Source: Rhodobacterales bacterium RIFCSPHIGHO2_02_FULL_62_130 (GTDB taxonomy: Bacteria; Pseudomonadota; Alphaproteobacteria; Rhodobacterales; Rhodobacteraceae). From it: a stretch of 64,000 nucleotides of DNA. Shown here piece after piece: positions 18,875 to 28,104 of the stretch. Both the position numbers and the translations under genes were made by a program. Within the stretch, counting starts at the first letter, position 1, and every line of letters starts with the position of its first letter. The stretch covers positions 186,001 through 250,000 of the forward strand of contig MHZT01000048.1 of NCBI GenBank assembly GCA_001828855.1. The letters are read 5' to 3'. A model generated the notes under the pieces. It saw nothing but the letters and a program-made list of their open reading frames with translations, was not told the DNA's origin and made no database searches.

Positions 18875-19669
18875 ATGGAAATGCGGACCGAAGGCCCGAT
18901 CAAGACCCGCCGCGAAGGCGCGATCCTTGAGGTGACGCTTGATGCCCCCAAGGCCAATGCGATCAGCCTGAAAACCAGCCGTGTGATGGGACTGGTGTTC
19001 CGCGATTTCCGCGACGACGACTCCTTGCGCGTCTGTATCCTGCGGGCCGCCGGCGAGAAATTCTTCTGCCCCGGTTGGGATCTGAAGGCCGCCGCCGAGG
19101 GTGATGCGGTGGATGGCGATTACGGGGTGGGCGGCTTCGGCGGCTTGCAGGAACTGCCCAACCTGAACAAGCCGGTGATCGCGGCGGTGAACGGCATCTG
19201 CTGCGGCGGCGGTCTGGAACTGGCGCTGTCGGCCGACCTTATCCTGTGTTCGGCCAACGCCACCTTCGCGCTGCCCGAAATCCGCTCTGGCACTGTGGCC
19301 GATGCGGCCTCGATCAAACTTCCCAAACGCATCCCCTATCACGTCGCCATGGACCTGCTGCTGACAGGCCGCTGGTTTGACGCCGAGGAAGCGCATCGCT
19401 GGGGCATCGTCAAGGAAATCACCACCTCCGAAGACCTGCTGCCAAAGGCATGGGATCTGGCCCGCCTGCTCGAATCCGGCCCGCCGCTGGTCTACGCCGC
19501 CATCAAGGAAGTGGTGCGCGAGGCCGAAAACATGCGCTTCCAAGACGCGCTGAACCGCGTCACCAAACGCCTGCTGCCCACGGTGGACAGGCTCTATTCC
19601 TCGGAAGATCAGCTTGAAGGCGCACGTGCCTTCGCAGAAAAGCGTGATCCGGTCTGGAAGGGCCGCTGA
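18875..19669 (+). CDS. Enoyl-CoA hydratase/isomerase family protein, carnitinyl-CoA dehydratase (CaiD)-like
   Basis: DAPKANAISLKTSRVMG, KFFCPGWDLKAAAEGD, NKPVIAAVNGICCGGGLELALSADLILCS, EAHRWGIVKEI. Confidence 0.88.
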   Translation: MEMRTEGPIKTRREGAILEVTLDAPKANAISLKTSRVMGLVFRDFRDDDSLRVCILRAAGEKFFCPGWDLKAAAEGDAVDGDYGVGGFGGLQELPNLNKPVIAAVNGICCGGGLELALSADLILCSANATFALPEIRSGTVADAASIKLPKRIPYHVAMDLLLTGRWFDAEEAHRWGIVKEITTSEDLLPKAWDLARLLESGPPLVYAAIKEVVREAENMRFQDALNRVTKRLLPTVDRLYSSEDQLEGARAFAEKRDPVWKGR

Positions 19670-19749
19670 TCCTCCACGCGCGACAAATCTTGTCGGAAAC
19701 GGGCGCGGGCCGATAACCCCGCGCCTATAGGGTCAACTCCGCCCCGTGT

Positions 19750-19798
19750 TTCATCTTGGCCCAAATACTCCGGGGTCCGGGGCAGCGCCCCGGAGGCC
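19750..19798 (-). repeat. Box repeat E6 (subtype a, single hairpin)
   Basis: Minus strand: GGCCTCCGGGGCGCTGCCCCGGACCCCGGAGTATTTGGGCCAAGATGAA. Confidence 0.85.
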
Positions 19799-19815
19799 AC
19801 AAGGATAAATCCGCC

Positions 19816-21429
19816 ATGGCCGACACCGATTACATCATCGTAGGCGCAGGCTCGGCAGGCTGCGTTCTGGCCAATCGCCTGACCGATTCCGGCAAACACA
19901 AGGTCACCCTGATCGAGGCAGGCGGCAGCGATGCGCGGTTTTATGTCCATCTGCCCTTGGGCTATGGCAAGCTGTTCTACGATCCGGCGGTGAACTGGAT
20001 GTACAAAACCGAACCCGATCCGGGTCTGGCAGGCCAGCAGGATCACTGGCCGCGCGGGAAGATTCTGGGCGGCTCTTCCTCGATCAACGCGATGGTCTGG
20101 ATCAGGGGCCACCGCGCCGATTACGACGAATGGGGCGCCGAGAACGCAGGCTGGGGCTGGGACGATTGCCTGTCCGCTTATAAGGCCATCGAAGATACCG
20201 AGGCGGGCGGCGACGCCTGGCGCGGCAAGGGCGGCCCGCTTTTCATCAGCCAGAACCGCAAGGGCCTGCACTGGATCGTTCAGGATTATATCGCCGCCTG
20301 CGGGCAGGCCGGTCTGCCCTATAACCCCGATTTCAACGGTGCCGAGCAGGAAGGCGCCGGCACCTACCAGATGACGATCAAGAATGCCCGTCGCAATTCC
20401 ACCGCCCGCGCCTTCCTGCGCCCCGCGATGAAACGCGAAAATCTGCGCGTGCTGACCCGCGCGCAGGTGACGCGGGTGATCTTCGACGGCACTCGCGGGG
20501 TCGGGGTCGAATACATCAAGGACGGTCAGCGGCACGAGTTGCGCTGCAACGCCGAGGTGATCCTGTCGGGTGGCGCGATCAACTCGCCGCAACTGCTGCA
20601 GCTTTCCGGCGTGGGGCCAGCACGGCTGCTGTCTGGTCTAGGCCTGCCGGTGGTGCTGGACAATCCCAATGTCGGCGATCACCTGAACGACCATCAGGGC
20701 ATCAACTACACATGGCGAATGAAGGTGCCGACCTATAACAACCTGCTGCGCCCGTGGTGGGGCAAGCTGTTGGTCGGGATGCAATATTTCCTGACCGGAG
20801 GCGGGCCGCTGGCGAAATCCATCAACCACGGCGGCGGGTTCTTCCGCACCGACCCCGCGCTGGACCGCCCCAACATGCAGCTTTACATGCAGGCGTTTTC
20901 CACCCTGCTGCCCAAGGCAGGCGAACGCCCACTGCTGACCCCCGATCCCTTCCCCGGACTGTCGTTGGGCCTGTCAAACTGCCGCCCCACCAGCCGAGGC
21001 CATATCCGCATCCATAGCGCCGACCCGCTGGCGCATCCGACCATCACCGCCAATGCGTTTTCCACCGACCATGACGTGCAGGAAATGCTGGCCGCCGTGA
21101 AATACCTGCGCCACATCGCGGCACAACCGGCCTTCGCCAAACTGATCGAAGAAGAACTCCGCCCCGGCCCGCAAGTACAGAACGACGCCGACCTGATCGC
21201 CGATTTCCGCCAACGCTCCGGCACGGTCTACCACCCGTCCTGCACCGCCCGCATGGGCCGCGATGCCGTAACCTCGGTGGTTGACGCATCTCTGCGCGTC
21301 CACGGGCTGCAATCCCTTCGCGTCATCGACGCCAGCGCCTTCCCCAACCTGATTGCAGGCAACACCAATGCGCCCTCGATCCTTATGGGCTGGAAGGGGG
21401 CCGAGCGTATTCTGGCTGACGCCCGCTGA
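19816..21429 (+). CDS. GMC family oxidoreductase (choline/alcohol dehydrogenase-like)
   Basis: DYIIVGAGSAGCVLANRLTD, RGKILGGSSSINAMVWIRGHRADYDEW, ASAFPNLIAGNTNAPSILMGWKGAERI. Confidence 0.9.
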   Translation: MADTDYIIVGAGSAGCVLANRLTDSGKHKVTLIEAGGSDARFYVHLPLGYGKLFYDPAVNWMYKTEPDPGLAGQQDHWPRGKILGGSSSINAMVWIRGHRADYDEWGAENAGWGWDDCLSAYKAIEDTEAGGDAWRGKGGPLFISQNRKGLHWIVQDYIAACGQAGLPYNPDFNGAEQEGAGTYQMTIKNARRNSTARAFLRPAMKRENLRVLTRAQVTRVIFDGTRGVGVEYIKDGQRHELRCNAEVILSGGAINSPQLLQLSGVGPARLLSGLGLPVVLDNPNVGDHLNDHQGINYTWRMKVPTYNNLLRPWWGKLLVGMQYFLTGGGPLAKSINHGGGFFRTDPALDRPNMQLYMQAFSTLLPKAGERPLLTPDPFPGLSLGLSNCRPTSRGHIRIHSADPLAHPTITANAFSTDHDVQEMLAAVKYLRHIAAQPAFAKLIEEELRPGPQVQNDADLIADFRQRSGTVYHPSCTARMGRDAVTSVVDASLRVHGLQSLRVIDASAFPNLIAGNTNAPSILMGWKGAERILADAR

Positions 21430-21525
21430 CCCCACAAGGCTGAGCCGCCCTTGCCCCCATCGAGGGGGCCAAGTGCGGCGCTTCCGCGGGATGTGCCGGA
21501 CAGGTCGGGTAAGTGGCGTCGACAG

Positions 21526-21563
21526 GAGCCTCCGGCGGGGATATTTGTGCAAAGGGGATGGGG
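21526..21563 (+). repeat. Box repeat E7 (subtype b)
   Basis: GAGCCTCCGGCGGGGATATTTGTGCAAAGGGGATGGGG. Confidence 0.87.
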
Positions 21564-21616
21564 CCGGATGGGTTTTCCCCTTGGATGGACAGTGCAGTAC
21601 CGCGCGCGGTTCCGCA

Positions 21617-21655
21617 CATCCTCTTTGCATAAATATCCCCGCCGGAGGCCCCACG
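21617..21655 (-). repeat. Box repeat E8 (subtype b)
   Basis: Minus strand: GCGTGGGGCCTCCGGCGGGGATATTTATGCAAAGAGGATG. Confidence 0.87.
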
Positions 21656-21691
21656 CTTGCAACGCGGATGCTGCCTGCAGGAAAGGGGTAG

Positions 21692-21711
21692 GGTGCGTGA
21701 TTTCACGCACC
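21692..21711. repeat. Palindrome family P, copy P1
   Basis: GGTGCGTGATTTCACGCACC. Confidence 0.85.
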
Positions 21712-21716
21712 TTGGC

Positions 21717-23225
21717 CTATTCGCCGCGGGGGAAGCGTTTGTTTTCTTCCAGCACGTTCAGATCCATGTGGTTGCGCATATAGCGTTCCGAGGCCAGCCG
21801 CAGGGGTTGGTGGTCCCACGGGTAATAGGCACCGTTGCGCAGAGCTTCGTAGACCACCCAGCGGCGGGCTTGGGATTGGCGGACTTCGGCATCATAGGCG
21901 GGGATGTCCCAGCGCTTTGCGGTCTCGGTCCGGAAATGGGCCAGAACTTCGGCGGCGCGGGGATCGGTGGCGAGGTTGGTATTTTCCTCGGGGTCGGCGT
22001 TCAGGTCGAACAGCATGTCCGGATCGGCAGGGCAGTGGATGTATTTCCATGCGCCTTCGCGCAAGGCGACCATGGGGGTGATGGTGCCTTCGGCGGCGTA
22101 TTCCATCGCCACGGGGCTGGTGCGCGGGGTGCCTTTGGCCAGTGGCACAAGGCTTTCGCCATCGGTCCATGGCATCACCGCGTCCATCGAAATCCCTGCC
22201 AGATCGCAGAGTGTCGGCGTCAGGTCGATGGTCGAAACCGGTGTCTCGATCCGTTGCGGCACAAGGCCGGGGGCCGAGATCATCAGCGGCACACGGGCCG
22301 AGCCTTCGAAGAAGTTCATCTTGAACCACAGGCCCTTGCGGCCCAGCATCTCGCCGTGGTCGGACACGAAGATCACGACCGCCTCCTGGCGCGAGGCTTG
22401 AAGCGCCGCGAAAATCTCGCCGATCTTGTCATCGACGTAAGAGATATTGGCGAAATAGCCTTGGCGTGAGCGGCGGATATGCTCCGGCGTCACCTTTAGT
22501 CCGCGCCAGTCGCAGGCGTCCATCAGGCGTTTGGAGTGGGGGTCCATATCCTCGTAGGCCAGCGGCGTTGGCGGCTCCAGTTCCGGTGCGCCTTCGTAGA
22601 GGTCCCAGTATTTCTTGCGCGCGACGAAGGGGTCGTGCGGATGGGTAAAGCTGGCAGTCAGGCACCACGGGCGTTTGTCCAGCCCGCGCGACAGATCGTA
22701 GATCTTCTGCACGGCTTGGTGGCAAACGTCATCGTCATATTCCAGCTGGTTGGTGATCTCGGCCACGCCTGCGCCGGTGACCGATCCCATGTTGTGATAC
22801 CACCAGTCGATGCGTTCGCCCGGTTTGCGGTAATCGGGGGTCCAGCCGAAATCGGCGGGGTAGATGTCGGTGGTCAGGCGCTCTTCAAAGCCGTGAAGCT
22901 GGTCGGGGCCGACGAAATGCATCTTGCCCGACAGGGCGGTCTGATAGCCTGCGCGGCGCAGATGGTGCGCGTAGGTGGGGATATCCGATGCGAATTCGGC
23001 GGCGTTGTCATAGACCCTTGTGCGACGGGGCAGGGCACCCGACATGAAGGCCGCCCGCGCAGGCGCGCAGAGCGGCGAGGCGGTGTAGGCATTGGCAAAG
23101 CGCACCGAATGATCCGCCAGCCGCCGCAGGTTCGGCGCGTGCAGAAATGCCGCCGGACCATCGTCGAACAGGGTGCCGGTCAACTGGTCAACCATCAGGA
23201 TCAGGATATTTGGGCGGTCGGTCAC
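21717..23225 (-). CDS. betC: Choline-sulfatase-like sulfatase
   Basis: PLCAPARAAFMSG sulfatase signature; SGKMHFVGPDQLHGFEERLTTDIYPADFGWTPDY; C-terminal RRWVVYEALRNGAYYPWDHQPLRLASERYMRNHMDLNVLEENKRFPRG typical of BetC. Confidence 0.85.
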   Translation of the reverse strand: MTDRPNILILMVDQLTGTLFDDGPAAFLHAPNLRRLADHSVRFANAYTASPLCAPARAAFMSGALPRRTRVYDNAAEFASDIPTYAHHLRRAGYQTALSGKMHFVGPDQLHGFEERLTTDIYPADFGWTPDYRKPGERIDWWYHNMGSVTGAGVAEITNQLEYDDDVCHQAVQKIYDLSRGLDKRPWCLTASFTHPHDPFVARKKYWDLYEGAPELEPPTPLAYEDMDPHSKRLMDACDWRGLKVTPEHIRRSRQGYFANISYVDDKIGEIFAALQASRQEAVVIFVSDHGEMLGRKGLWFKMNFFEGSARVPLMISAPGLVPQRIETPVSTIDLTPTLCDLAGISMDAVMPWTDGESLVPLAKGTPRTSPVAMEYAAEGTITPMVALREGAWKYIHCPADPDMLFDLNADPEENTNLATDPRAAEVLAHFRTETAKRWDIPAYDAEVRQSQARRWVVYEALRNGAYYPWDHQPLRLASERYMRNHMDLNVLEENKRFPRGE

Positions 23226-23406
23226 GGGCAGGCTCCTGCGGGATTGGGTGCGTTTGCAATATGGGTGCAGCGTGTCGAGGGACAGGGCAAGAGGGCATTT
23301 TCACAACTGTGGCACGGGCGTCGTTATCGCGTGGCAAAGCGCCGCATTCACGATAGGCTTGACGTCTGCGGGCGGGCCTGATGGCACGAAGAAAAAAGGA
23401 GCGCAG

Positions 23407-25446
23407 ATGCGGGTTGTGACAGAGTTTCCCCACGCGGTGGTCGAGACGCCCGATATGGGTATCACGCTTTCCGATGGCTGCCGGTTGTCGGCGCGAGTCT
23501 GGATGCCGGAAGACGCCGCCATCAATCCCGTGCCAGCCGTGCTGGAATATATCCCCTACCGCAAGCGCGACGGGACCCTGCCTCGGGACGAGATCATGCA
23601 CCCCTATGTGGCCGGTCATGGCTATGCCACGGTGCGGGTCGACATGCGCGGCAATGGTGACTCTGAAGGGCTGATGGCCGATGAATACACCATTCAGGAA
23701 CTGGCCGACGCCTGCGAGGTGATCGAGTGGCTGGCAGCGCAGCCGTGGTGCTCGGGCGCGGTGGGGATGATGGGGAAAAGCTGGGGCGGGTTCAACTGCC
23801 TGCAAACCGCTTTCCTGCAACCGCCCGCGCTGAAGGCGGTGATCTCGGTCTGCTCGACCACTGACCGCTTTGCCGATGACATCCACTACAAGGGCGGCTG
23901 TCTGCTGGGCGAGAATTTCGGCTGGGGGGCGGTGATGCTGTCCTATTCCAGCCGCCCTGCCGATCCGGCCCTGCGGGCGGACTGGCGCGAAGACTGGCTG
24001 CGGCGGCTTGAGGCCGAACCATGGCTGGCCCCGCGCTGGGCCGACATGCAAGAGCGCAATGACTATTGGAAGCACGGTTCGGTCTGTGAAGATTACAGCC
24101 GTATGACGGTTCCGGTGCTGTCATGGGGCGGCTGGGCCGACAACTATATGAACACGGTGTCGCATCTGGTGGAAAACGTGCCTGCACCTGTGAAGGGCAT
24201 CGTCGGGCCTTGGGTGCATCAATACCCGCACACTGCCGTTCCCGGCCCGCAGGTCGGCTTTCTGCAAGAGGCGCTGCGCTGGTGGGACCGCTGGCTGAAG
24301 GGCATCGACAACGGGGCCGAGGCTGATCCGGCCTACCGCGCCTACATGATCCATTCCGAGGCCCCCGATGCTTCGGCAAGGCATCGCGCCGGGCATTGGG
24401 TGGCTGAGGCGGAATGGCCGAGCGCGCGGGTTTCGCGGCATGTCTTGGCGCTTGGGGCGGGCGCCGGAGAGGGCCGTCTGCCCTCCCCGGACCCCTCCCG
24501 AGGATATTTGCGCGAAGAGGATGGGGAAGCCTTTCAGGTGAAACTGGCGACGCCTCAGCATCTGGGGATGCACACGGGCGAGTTTTTCCCGATGGGGCTG
24601 AACGCGGAAATGCCCGGCGATCAGGCGGGGGATGATGCGCTGTCGGTTTGCTTTGACGGCGATGTGCTTGCGGCTGATCTGGACTTGCTGGGGGCTGCGC
24701 GGCTGACCCTGCTGGTTTCCAGCGACAAGCCTTTGGGCTTTGTGGTGGCGCGGCTGAATGATGTGGCCCCCGATGGATCATCGGTGCGGATCGCGCATGG
24801 GATGCTGAACCTGTGCCACCGCGACAGCATGGAAGAGCCTGCGCCGATGCTGCCGGGGCAAGAGGTGGAGGTGTCTTTTGCCATCGACCACATGGCCTAT
24901 CGGTTGGCGGCGGGGCATCGGCTGCGGCTGGCGCTGTCAAACAGCTATTGGCCCTTTGTCTGGCCCTCGCCCGAGGCGGGGGAGTTGACGATCACGGGCG
25001 GGGCCTTGGACCTGCCAGTGCATCAGGGCAGCGTCAATGAGTGGACGCCACCGCCGTCCGAAGGGGCTCAGCCTTGGGCGCATCGGGTGATCCGTGCGGG
25101 CAAGACCACCCGCAAGATCGAGACCGATCTGATCACGGGCCGCGTGGCCTTGGTGGTGAATGACGATCTGGGTGATGCCGAAAACCTGACCCACGGGCTT
25201 TGCACCGGTGAAACCATGTCGGAACTGTGGTACATCCACCCCGATGACCCGCTGTCCGCCCGCGCCGTGCATACATGGGAGCAGCGCCTGTCGCGCGGGG
25301 ATTGGGCGGTGAAAACCTATGCCAATGCCGAGATGACCGCCAGCGCCACACATCTGAACATGAAGGCCACTCTGACCGCATGGGAAGGTGATCAGGTGAT
25401 CTTTACCCGCAGTTTCGATGACAAGGTGCCGCGCCGCTTTGTCTGA
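23407..25446 (+). CDS. CocE/NonD family (X-Pro dipeptidyl-peptidase-like) hydrolase
   Basis: ARVWMPEDAAINPVPAVLEYIPYRKRDG, VDMRGNGDSEG, GAVGMMGKSWGGFNCLQTA, C-terminal beta domain. Confidence 0.9.
   Translation: MRVVTEFPHAVVETPDMGITLSDGCRLSARVWMPEDAAINPVPAVLEYIPYRKRDGTLPRDEIMHPYVAGHGYATVRVDMRGNGDSEGLMADEYTIQELADACEVIEWLAAQPWCSGAVGMMGKSWGGFNCLQTAFLQPPALKAVISVCSTTDRFADDIHYKGGCLLGENFGWGAVMLSYSSRPADPALRADWREDWLRRLEAEPWLAPRWADMQERNDYWKHGSVCEDYSRMTVPVLSWGGWADNYMNTVSHLVENVPAPVKGIVGPWVHQYPHTAVPGPQVGFLQEALRWWDRWLKGIDNGAEADPAYRAYMIHSEAPDASARHRAGHWVAEAEWPSARVSRHVLALGAGAGEGRLPSPDPSRGYLREEDGEAFQVKLATPQHLGMHTGEFFPMGLNAEMPGDQAGDDALSVCFDGDVLAADLDLLGAARLTLLVSSDKPLGFVVARLNDVAPDGSSVRIAHGMLNLCHRDSMEEPAPMLPGQEVEVSFAIDHMAYRLAAGHRLRLALSNSYWPFVWPSPEAGELTITGGALDLPVHQGSVNEWTPPPSEGAQPWAHRVIRAGKTTRKIETDLITGRVALVVNDDLGDAENLTHGLCTGETMSELWYIHPDDPLSARAVHTWEQRLSRGDWAVKTYANAEMTASATHLNMKATLTAWEGDQVIFTRSFDDKVPRRFV
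24469..24527 (+). repeat. Box repeat E9 (subtype b) inside the CocE-type CDS
   Basis: GAGGGCCGTCTGCCCTC then CCCGGACCCCTCCCGAGGATATTTGCGCGAAGAGGATGGGG. Confidence 0.85.
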
Positions 25447-25550
25447 CCCCGTGCCGACCTGAGGGCAAGAATCGTTGCCAGACGGGAAAGTCGCGGGTTA
25501 TTGATTCAGTAATCAACAATAAAGGCCAGTGGCCAAACAGGGAGACTAGG

Positions 25551-27140
25551 ATGTCTAACGAACTGAACTATCTGCTAAAGCGGGCCGCGCGCGGGCTGAT
25601 GAGCCGTCGTGAATTTGTTGGCCGTGCAGGCGCGCTGGGCGTGTCGGCCGCTGTTGCCAGCAGCATGTTGGCCACGGCGGCGCGGGCTGAAGGTCCGGTC
25701 AAGGGCGGTCTGCTGCGCGCTGGTATGCAGGGTGGTGAATCCACCAACACGCTGGACCCGGCACTGGCCGCATCCGAAGTGCCGTTTGCCGTGAACATGC
25801 TTTGGGGCGAAATGCTGGTCGATGTGAACGCCAAGGGCGAGATCGATTACCGCATCGCCGAAGAAATCAGTGCCTCGGCCGATGCGACCGAGTGGAAGTT
25901 CAAGATCCGTGCGGGCGTCGAATTCCATGACGGCAAGACCGTCACCGCCGAAGATGTGGTTGCCACGCTGAAACGCCACACGGACGAGAAATCGCAATCG
26001 GGCGCGCTGGGCATCGTGCAGGGCATTTCCGAAATGAAGGCCGAGGGTGACATGGTCACCCTGAAACTGGCCGCCGGCAACGCCGACCTTCCCTTCCTGA
26101 TGGCCGACTATCACCTGATCATCCAGCCCGGTGGCGGTGTGGGTGCCGAGGCTGCTGGCATCGGTGCCGGTCCCTACAAGGTGGTCTCGAACGAGCCGGG
26201 CGTGCGTCATGCCTTTGAAAAGCATGCCAACTATTTCGACACGACCATGGGCCATGCCGATCAGGTCGAAATCATCGTCATCAACGACAACACCGCCCGC
26301 ACCGCTGCGCTGCAGGCTGGCCAAGTCCATATGATCAACCGCGTTGACCCCAAGATCATCGACCTGCTGAAAGGTGCCCCCGGCATCTCGATCGAGCATG
26401 TGGCGGGCCGTGGCCACTATGTGTTCATCATGCACGTCGACAAAGCCCCCTTCGACAACAACGACCTGCGTATGGCGCTGAAACTGGCGATCAACCGTCA
26501 GGAGATGGTGGACAAGATCCTTGGTGGCTATGGTTCGGTTGGCAACGACTTCCCGATCAACGGGGCCTATCCGCTGTTTGATGAAACCATCGCGCAGCGC
26601 GAATATGATCCGGCTGCCGCCGCAGAGTATTACAAGAAGTCCGGCCATGATGGCTCGCCCATCGTTCTGCGCACCGCCGCAGGGGCCTTCCCCGGCGCGG
26701 TTGAGGCGGCGGAACTCTTCCAGCAATCGGCAGCCGCTGCCGGTATCCCGCTGGAAATCAAGCGCGAGCCTGATGATGGCTATTGGTCGGATGTGTGGAA
26801 CGTGCAGCCCTTCTGCGCGTCCTATTGGGGCGGGCGTCCGGTGCAGGACCAGATGTATTCGACCGCCTATCTGTCGACCGCAGACTGGAACGACACCAAG
26901 TTCAAAGACCCTGCCTTTGATGCAACCCTGATCGCGGCGCGTGCCGAACTTGATCCGGTCAAGCGCAAGGCGATGTATTCGGAACTGGCCAACAATCTGC
27001 GCGACAACGGCGGCCTTATCTGCCCGATGTTCAACGATTTCGTCGAAGCCAAGCGCGAAGAAGTCGGCGGCTGGGAGCCTGATCCGAATGGCGAGCTGAT
27101 GAATGGCCGTGCCTTGGCACGTTGCTGGCTGAACGCCTGA
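25551..27140 (+). CDS. Family 5 (peptide/nickel) ABC transporter substrate-binding protein, Tat-type leader
   Basis: GLMSRREFVGRAGALGVSAAVASSMLATAARAEG; family 5 SBP motif WKFKIRAGVEFHDGKTVTAEDVVATLKRH. Confidence 0.92.
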   Translation: MSNELNYLLKRAARGLMSRREFVGRAGALGVSAAVASSMLATAARAEGPVKGGLLRAGMQGGESTNTLDPALAASEVPFAVNMLWGEMLVDVNAKGEIDYRIAEEISASADATEWKFKIRAGVEFHDGKTVTAEDVVATLKRHTDEKSQSGALGIVQGISEMKAEGDMVTLKLAAGNADLPFLMADYHLIIQPGGGVGAEAAGIGAGPYKVVSNEPGVRHAFEKHANYFDTTMGHADQVEIIVINDNTARTAALQAGQVHMINRVDPKIIDLLKGAPGISIEHVAGRGHYVFIMHVDKAPFDNNDLRMALKLAINRQEMVDKILGGYGSVGNDFPINGAYPLFDETIAQREYDPAAAAEYYKKSGHDGSPIVLRTAAGAFPGAVEAAELFQQSAAAAGIPLEIKREPDDGYWSDVWNVQPFCASYWGGRPVQDQMYSTAYLSTADWNDTKFKDPAFDATLIAARAELDPVKRKAMYSELANNLRDNGGLICPMFNDFVEAKREEVGGWEPDPNGELMNGRALARCWLNA

Positions 27141-27147
27141 TCGCCGT

Positions 27148-28104
27148 ATGCATCCGGTTGTAACTCTTGTGGCCCAGCGTATCGCGCTGGGCCTGCTTCT
27201 CCTGCTGGCGGTTTCAGTCCTGATCTTTCTGGGGACCGAGGCTTTGCCGGGCGATACCGCGCAGGCCATTCTGGGCCAATCCGCAACGCCCGAGGCTTTG
27301 GCGAACCTGCGCGCCGAACTTGGCCTCGATCAACCCGCGCTGACCCGCTATTTCGGCTGGCTGGGCGGTATCCTGACCGGCGATCTGGGCGTTGCCCTGA
27401 CCAATGGCATGGAAATCTCGTCCGAACTGGGCAAGCGTCTGGGCAACACGCTGTTTCTGGCCTTCTGGGCCGCCGTGATCTCGGTGCCGCTTGCGATCAT
27501 CCTTGGCCTTGTGGCTGCGCGCTATGTCGGGCGCTGGCCGGACAAGCTGATCTCGGGGGTGACCCTTTCGACGATCTCGCTGCCGGAATTTGTGGTCGGC
27601 TATATCCTGCTGTTTTTTCTGGGTGTGAAGTGGCAAATCTTCCCGCCCATGGCGATGGCCTTCCCCGGCATGGGGCTGTTTGAGCGGCTTTATACCGTGA
27701 TGCTGCCGGTTCTGGTGCTGGTTCTGGTTGTCCTGGCCCACATGATGCGGATGACCCGCGCCGCGATCCTGAACGTGATGCAATCGGCCTATATCGAAAC
27801 GGCTGAACTCAAAGGCCTGTCGCCGATGACCGTCATCGCCCGCCACGCCCTGCCCAACGCGATTGCGCCGGTGGTCAATGTGGTGATGCTGAATCTTGCC
27901 TATCTGGTGGTCGGGGTTGTCGTGGTTGAAGTGGTCTTTGCCTATAACGGCGTCGGTCAATACCTTGTCGATCACGTCGCCAAGCGCGATCTTCCTGTCG
28001 TCCAAGCCGTCGGCATGGTCTTTGCCGCCGTCTATATCGGGCTGAACATCCTTGCTGATGTGATCTCGATCCTTGCCAACCCGCGACTGAGGCACCCGAA
28101 ATGA
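27148..28104 (+). CDS. Dipeptide-type ABC transporter permease (DppB-like)
   Basis: LGLDQPALTRYFGWLGGILTGDLG; EAA loop ETAELKGLSPMTVIARHALPNAIAPVVN. Confidence 0.93.
   Translation: MHPVVTLVAQRIALGLLLLLAVSVLIFLGTEALPGDTAQAILGQSATPEALANLRAELGLDQPALTRYFGWLGGILTGDLGVALTNGMEISSELGKRLGNTLFLAFWAAVISVPLAIILGLVAARYVGRWPDKLISGVTLSTISLPEFVVGYILLFFLGVKWQIFPPMAMAFPGMGLFERLYTVMLPVLVLVLVVLAHMMRMTRAAILNVMQSAYIETAELKGLSPMTVIARHALPNAIAPVVNVVMLNLAYLVVGVVVVEVVFAYNGVGQYLVDHVAKRDLPVVQAVGMVFAAVYIGLNILADVISILANPRLRHPK

Noticed and set aside
21526-21713. Possible CRISPR-like or IS terminal repeats
   Set aside because: Repeats are inverted and mosaic, not direct with regular spacers; no cas genes, transposase ORF or target-site duplication could be seen.
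23196-23222. GGATATTTGGGCGGTC resembling the E box near the sulfatase start
   Set aside because: Encodes the conserved PNILILM of the sulfatase N-terminus and lacks the flanking C/G run and tail; coincidental.
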